Source of the DNA: CAYOXX01 sp964408025
GTDB taxonomy: Bacteria; Acidobacteriota; DATKUA01
NCBI GenBank assembly: GCA_964408025.1
Contig: CAYOXX010000126.1
Location: 1 to 5,852, forward strand
DNA: 5,852 nt
Reading direction: 5' to 3'
Below, piece by piece: positions 4,438 through 5,852 of this stretch (position 1 is its first letter; each line of letters begins with the position of its first letter). A program made the position numbers and the translations under genes. The notes below the pieces were generated by a model, which saw only the letters and a list, made by a program, of their open reading frames with translations, made no database searches and was not told the origin of the DNA.

Positions 4438-4842
4438 GTGCCCAGGTGGAAGAAGCGCAGACGATGCATGAGGTTTCGCGGCCAGGCTGTCTTCAAGCCG
4501 CTGGGCGTGCCGATGCAGGATCTGCCGCTGACCGAGCTCGAGCTGGACCAGCTCGAGGCACTGCGGCTCTGCGACCTGGAGAACAAAACCCAGGAGCAGG
4601 CCGGCGAGGCGATGGGCGTTTCGCGTGGGACGGTGCAGCGGCTGCTGACCGCCGGCCGCGCCAGGCTCGTCGATTTCGTCCTCAACGGGTCTGCCTTGCA
4701 GGTGGTGCCGACGAGCAACTACCCATACGCCGCATCCGAGATGCTTGAGGCGGCGCCGGTGAGAGTCTACGACGACACTGCCGGCATGCCGCGCGAGGGC
4801 GGACGCCGCGGGCGCGGGTGGGGCCACCGCGGCGGACGCTGA
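4438..4842 (+). CDS. DUF134 family HTH DNA-binding protein
   Basis: A 134-residue protein. The N-terminal MPRWKKRRRC, the central FKPLGVPMQDLPLTELELDQ and LEALRLCDLENKTQEQAGEAMGV-type core, then SRGTVQRLLTAGRARLVDFV and NGSAL, are the hallmarks of the DUF134 family, which carries a sigma-factor-region-4-like HTH (about 51-77: TQEQAGEAMGVSRGTVQRLL). The start is GTG (4438-4440) with GAGGAGGG nine bases upstream; the family's MPR N-terminus confirms it. The tail after residue 90 is long, and its end is Gly/Arg rich (EGGRRGRGWGHRGGR), which is unusual but resembles the composition of the DUF5320 protein downstream. Relatives are generally encoded beside NifX/MTH1175-like and DUF5320 proteins in anaerobes. 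The likely role is a local transcription regulator acting at the 4402-4415 palindrome (inference); the family has little experimental work. Confidence 0.9.
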   Translation: MPRWKKRRRCMRFRGQAVFKPLGVPMQDLPLTELELDQLEALRLCDLENKTQEQAGEAMGVSRGTVQRLLTAGRARLVDFVLNGSALQVVPTSNYPYAASEMLEAAPVRVYDDTAGMPREGGRRGRGWGHRGGR

Positions 4843-4870
4843 ACGAACACAAGTGGTTGGGAGATGAGTT

Positions 4871-5233
4871 ATGAGAGTTGCGATAACGAGCCAAGGTACA
4901 GATCTCGACAGCCCCGTAGATCCCAGGTTCGCGCGGGCGAAGTGGTTCCTGATCGTCGATATCGAGACCAGGGAGGTCGAGACGGTCGACAACGCGCAGA
5001 ATCTCCAAGCGGCGCATGGCGCCGGCCCCCAGGCCGCCCAGACGGTGGTCAACAGCGGTGTCGGAGCGGTGATCACTGGTCACTGCGGTCCAAGGGCGTT
5101 CAGAACGCTGCAGGCCGTGGGTGTGGAGGTGATGATCGGCGCCGAGGGGACCGTCGCCGAGGCCCTGGAGAAATACGAGAACGGTGAATTGCGGTCGGCC
5201 GAGCAAGCAGACGTCGAGGCCCACTGGGTCTAG
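4871..5233 (+). CDS. NifX/MTH1175-like dinitrogenase iron-molybdenum cofactor family protein
   Basis: A 120-residue cytosolic protein covering one complete NifX/NifB-C-type domain with an RNase H-like fold. The landmarks are MRVAITSQGTDLDSPVDPRFARAKWF (1-26, the G-x-D-x-x-x-D-x-R-F-x-R-A motif), the central AAHGAGPQAAQ (48-57), and VITGHCGPRAFRTLQAVGVEV (68-87, the G-x-x-G-P-x-A motif). It has one cysteine (Cys72 in GHCGP). Family members bind or shuttle metal clusters: NifX and NafY carry the nitrogenase cofactor, and Orp binds a Mo-Cu cluster. Stand-alone forms such as this one are common in non-diazotrophs. The start ATG has GGAG seven bases upstream and 28 bp separate it from the DUF134 gene, so they share a transcript. 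There are no nif genes in view, so a nitrogenase role is not implied. Confidence 0.9.
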   Translation: MRVAITSQGTDLDSPVDPRFARAKWFLIVDIETREVETVDNAQNLQAAHGAGPQAAQTVVNSGVGAVITGHCGPRAFRTLQAVGVEVMIGAEGTVAEALEKYENGELRSAEQADVEAHWV

Positions 5234-5265
5234 CGTCGCGAGCGAGGCCGCACGCATCAATATGA

Positions 5266-5284
5266 ACCGACGAGAGACGTCGGT
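5266..5284 (+). other. Perfect 7-bp stem-loop before the DUF5320 gene
   Basis: ACCGACG (5266-5272), loop AGAGA, CGTCGGT (5278-5284). It directly precedes the Shine-Dalgarno GGAAAGGAGG (5285-5294). No U-run follows, so it is not an intrinsic terminator. It may stabilise or set the 5' end of a processed mRNA, or tune translation of the downstream gene relative to the NifX-like gene. Confidence 0.5.
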
Positions 5285-5299
5285 GGAAAGGAGGCAGCA

Positions 5300-5689
5300 A
5301 TGCCTGGAGGAGACAGAACAGGACCGTATGGTCAGGGACCGATGACGGGCCGCGCGGCGGGCTACTGCGCCGGCTATGGCGTGCCCGGTTACGTCAACCC
5401 AATTCCCGGCGGGGGACGTGGCGGTGGTTGGGGTGCAGGTCGCGGCTTCGGCGGCGGCGGTCGCGGCTGGAGGCACCAGTATTACGCCACCGGCCTGCCC
5501 GGGTGGGCGCGAGGCGGCTGGTACGGACCGCCTGCCGGTGAGCCTGTGCCGCCCTACGCAAGCCGCAGGACGACCGCCAAGCAGGAGCTCGAGGCGCTGA
5601 AGTCGCAGGCGGAGTACTACGGCGAGGCGCTCGAGGAGATCCGGGGTCGGATCGCCGAGCTCGAGGCGGAAGCCAAGAGCGAAAAGTGA
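5300..5689 (+). CDS. DUF5320 domain-containing protein
   Basis: A 129-residue protein with three zones. The N-terminal signature MPGGDRTGPYGQGPMTGRAA runs into GYCAGYGVPGY (with the family's single Cys, Cys23) and defines DUF5320. A low-complexity Gly/Arg/Trp segment follows (about 37-76). The C-terminal coiled coil (about 94-127, KQELEALKSQAEYYGEALEE and IRGRIAELEAEAKSEK) has leucines in heptad spacing. The start ATG has a very strong AAAGGAGG six bases upstream. The family is small, uncharacterised, and almost always found beside NifX-like and Mrp/MinD-type P-loop proteins in anaerobes; a scaffold role in metal-cluster handling is inferred. It is co-directional with and 66 bp downstream of the NifX-like gene. 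The Gly-rich segment echoes the tail of the DUF134 protein. Confidence 0.85.
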   Translation: MPGGDRTGPYGQGPMTGRAAGYCAGYGVPGYVNPIPGGGRGGGWGAGRGFGGGGRGWRHQYYATGLPGWARGGWYGPPAGEPVPPYASRRTTAKQELEALKSQAEYYGEALEEIRGRIAELEAEAKSEK

Positions 5690-5703
5690 AACAGTTGACC
5701 GCG

Positions 5704-5742
5704 AGCCCCGGTGGGCCTGGATATCTTTGCGGCTCACCGGCT
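5704..5742 (+). other. Imperfect stem-loop between the two DUF5320-like genes
   Basis: AGCC-cc-GGTG-G-GCC (5704-5717) pairs with GGC-T-CACC-GGCT (5731-5742): about 12 pairs including one G-U, a CC bulge and a 13-base loop. It is followed by GC-rich sequence, not a T-run, so intrinsic termination is doubtful. It may attenuate or stabilise the transcript between the two genes. Confidence 0.4.
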
Positions 5743-5781
5743 GCGGCGGCCGATACTGTTATAGAAAGGTAGAGCGAAAGA

Positions 5782-5852
5782 ATGCCCAGAGGAGATGGGA
5801 GCGGCCCGCCGGGCGGCGGCCTTGAGCCTGTCCGCCGTAGCCGGGGCGAAGG
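5782..5852 (+). CDS. Second DUF5320-like protein, 5' end only, probably disrupted
   Basis: An ATG at 5782 opens MPRGDGSGPPGGG, the characteristic N-terminus of DUF5320 and related small Gly-rich proteins that begin MPRGDGTGP. A purine-rich stretch (AGAAAGGTAGAG, 5763-5774) is a moderate ribosome binding site. From residue 14 the reading changes abruptly to LEPVRRSRGE, which is not family-like. The DNA there resembles a dispersed hairpin repeat, so the gene may be interrupted or simply diverge. The reading frame stays open to the window end, and the rest of the gene lies outside. Two DUF5320-type genes in tandem beside a NifX-like gene are common in such clusters. Confidence 0.6.
   Translation, partial: MPRGDGSGPPGGGLEPVRRSRGE
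5820..5852 (+). repeat. Possible left part of a dispersed hairpin repeat
   Basis: The window ends in two pieces that resemble widely scattered bacterial intergenic hairpins: CTTGAGCCTGTC (5821-5832), then GTCCGCCGTAG (5830-5840) with GGCGAAGG (5845-5852). In elements of this kind the sequence GTCCGCC...GCGAAGGCGGAC closes into a stem; here the right arm would fall just beyond base 5852. The identification is from memory of such repeats and cannot be tested within the window. Confidence 0.35.

Noticed and set aside
4537..4557. Near-perfect palindrome CTCGAGCTGG-A-CCAGCTCGAG.
   Set aside because: It falls within DUF134 codons for ELELDQLE, where repeated GAG and CTC/CTG codons create it; coding explains it.
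3442..4748. Long open frames opposite or beside the ZIP and DUF134 genes (3442-4368 minus, 3525-4748 plus).
   Set aside because: They are shadows of GC-rich coding DNA: Arg/Gly/Ala-rich translations with no domain, overlapping a ZIP gene whose motifs are complete.
4871..5233. The NifX-like protein as evidence of nitrogen fixation.
   Set aside because: No nifH/D/K/B/E/N is present, and stand-alone members of this family are common in organisms that do not fix nitrogen.
4682..5737. A 351-codon open frame on the minus strand.
   Set aside because: It lies antisense to three well-supported genes (DUF134, NifX-like, DUF5320) and has no recognisable domain or start context.

Overview
The window looks like a chromosomal fragment from an anaerobic or microaerophilic bacterium. 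The signs are a Feo ferrous-iron uptake operon, a DUF134 / NifX-like / DUF5320 cluster of the kind found mainly in strict anaerobes, a good sigma70-type promoter in front of several genes, and Shine-Dalgarno sites of the GGAGG type. The phylum cannot be fixed from the sequence; Chloroflexota, Actinobacteriota or Bacillota-like anaerobes are all possible. The two flanks (about 1-810 and 3550-5852) are clearly GC-rich. The middle (about 840-2660, and more weakly the methyltransferase gene to 3424) is visibly AT-richer, has longer intergenic gaps and carries repeats, so it may be a separately acquired block.

Layout. Positions 1-726 (+) hold the end of an iron-uptake operon: the FeoB C-terminus, a 54-residue FeoB-associated Cys-rich membrane protein and FeoA, with overlapping stops and starts. 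A diverged tandem copy of the feoA 3' end follows (to about 857). On the minus strand come a 91-residue protein of unknown function (898-1173), a two-gene operon of a six-helix membrane protein and a winged-helix regulator (2412 down to 1449) with a textbook promoter and overlapping palindromes at its start site, and a class I SAM-dependent methyltransferase (2663-3424). Two copies of a roughly 63-bp repeat (81% identical, exactly 1200 bp apart) lie just past the stops of the regulator and methyltransferase genes.

From 3555 on, the theme returns to metals. A GufA-type ZIP metal transporter (minus) is divergent from a plus-strand operon: a DUF134 HTH protein, a NifX/MTH1175-like dinitrogenase-cofactor-family protein, a DUF5320 protein, and the start of a second DUF5320-like protein that is apparently interrupted by a dispersed hairpin repeat at the window edge. 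The shared 4308-4437 intergenic region has a promoter in each direction and a perfect 14-bp palindrome directly after the plus-strand -10 box.

How they work together (inference): Feo and ZIP import divalent metal. The DUF134 protein is a plausible local regulator acting at the 14-bp palindrome. The NifX-like and DUF5320 proteins probably belong to an Orp-like or metal-cluster handling complex whose P-loop ATPase partners would lie to the right of the window. The least described items are the palindrome-controlled DUF134 cluster, the membrane-protein/regulator pair with its operator, and the 63-bp gene-end repeat.
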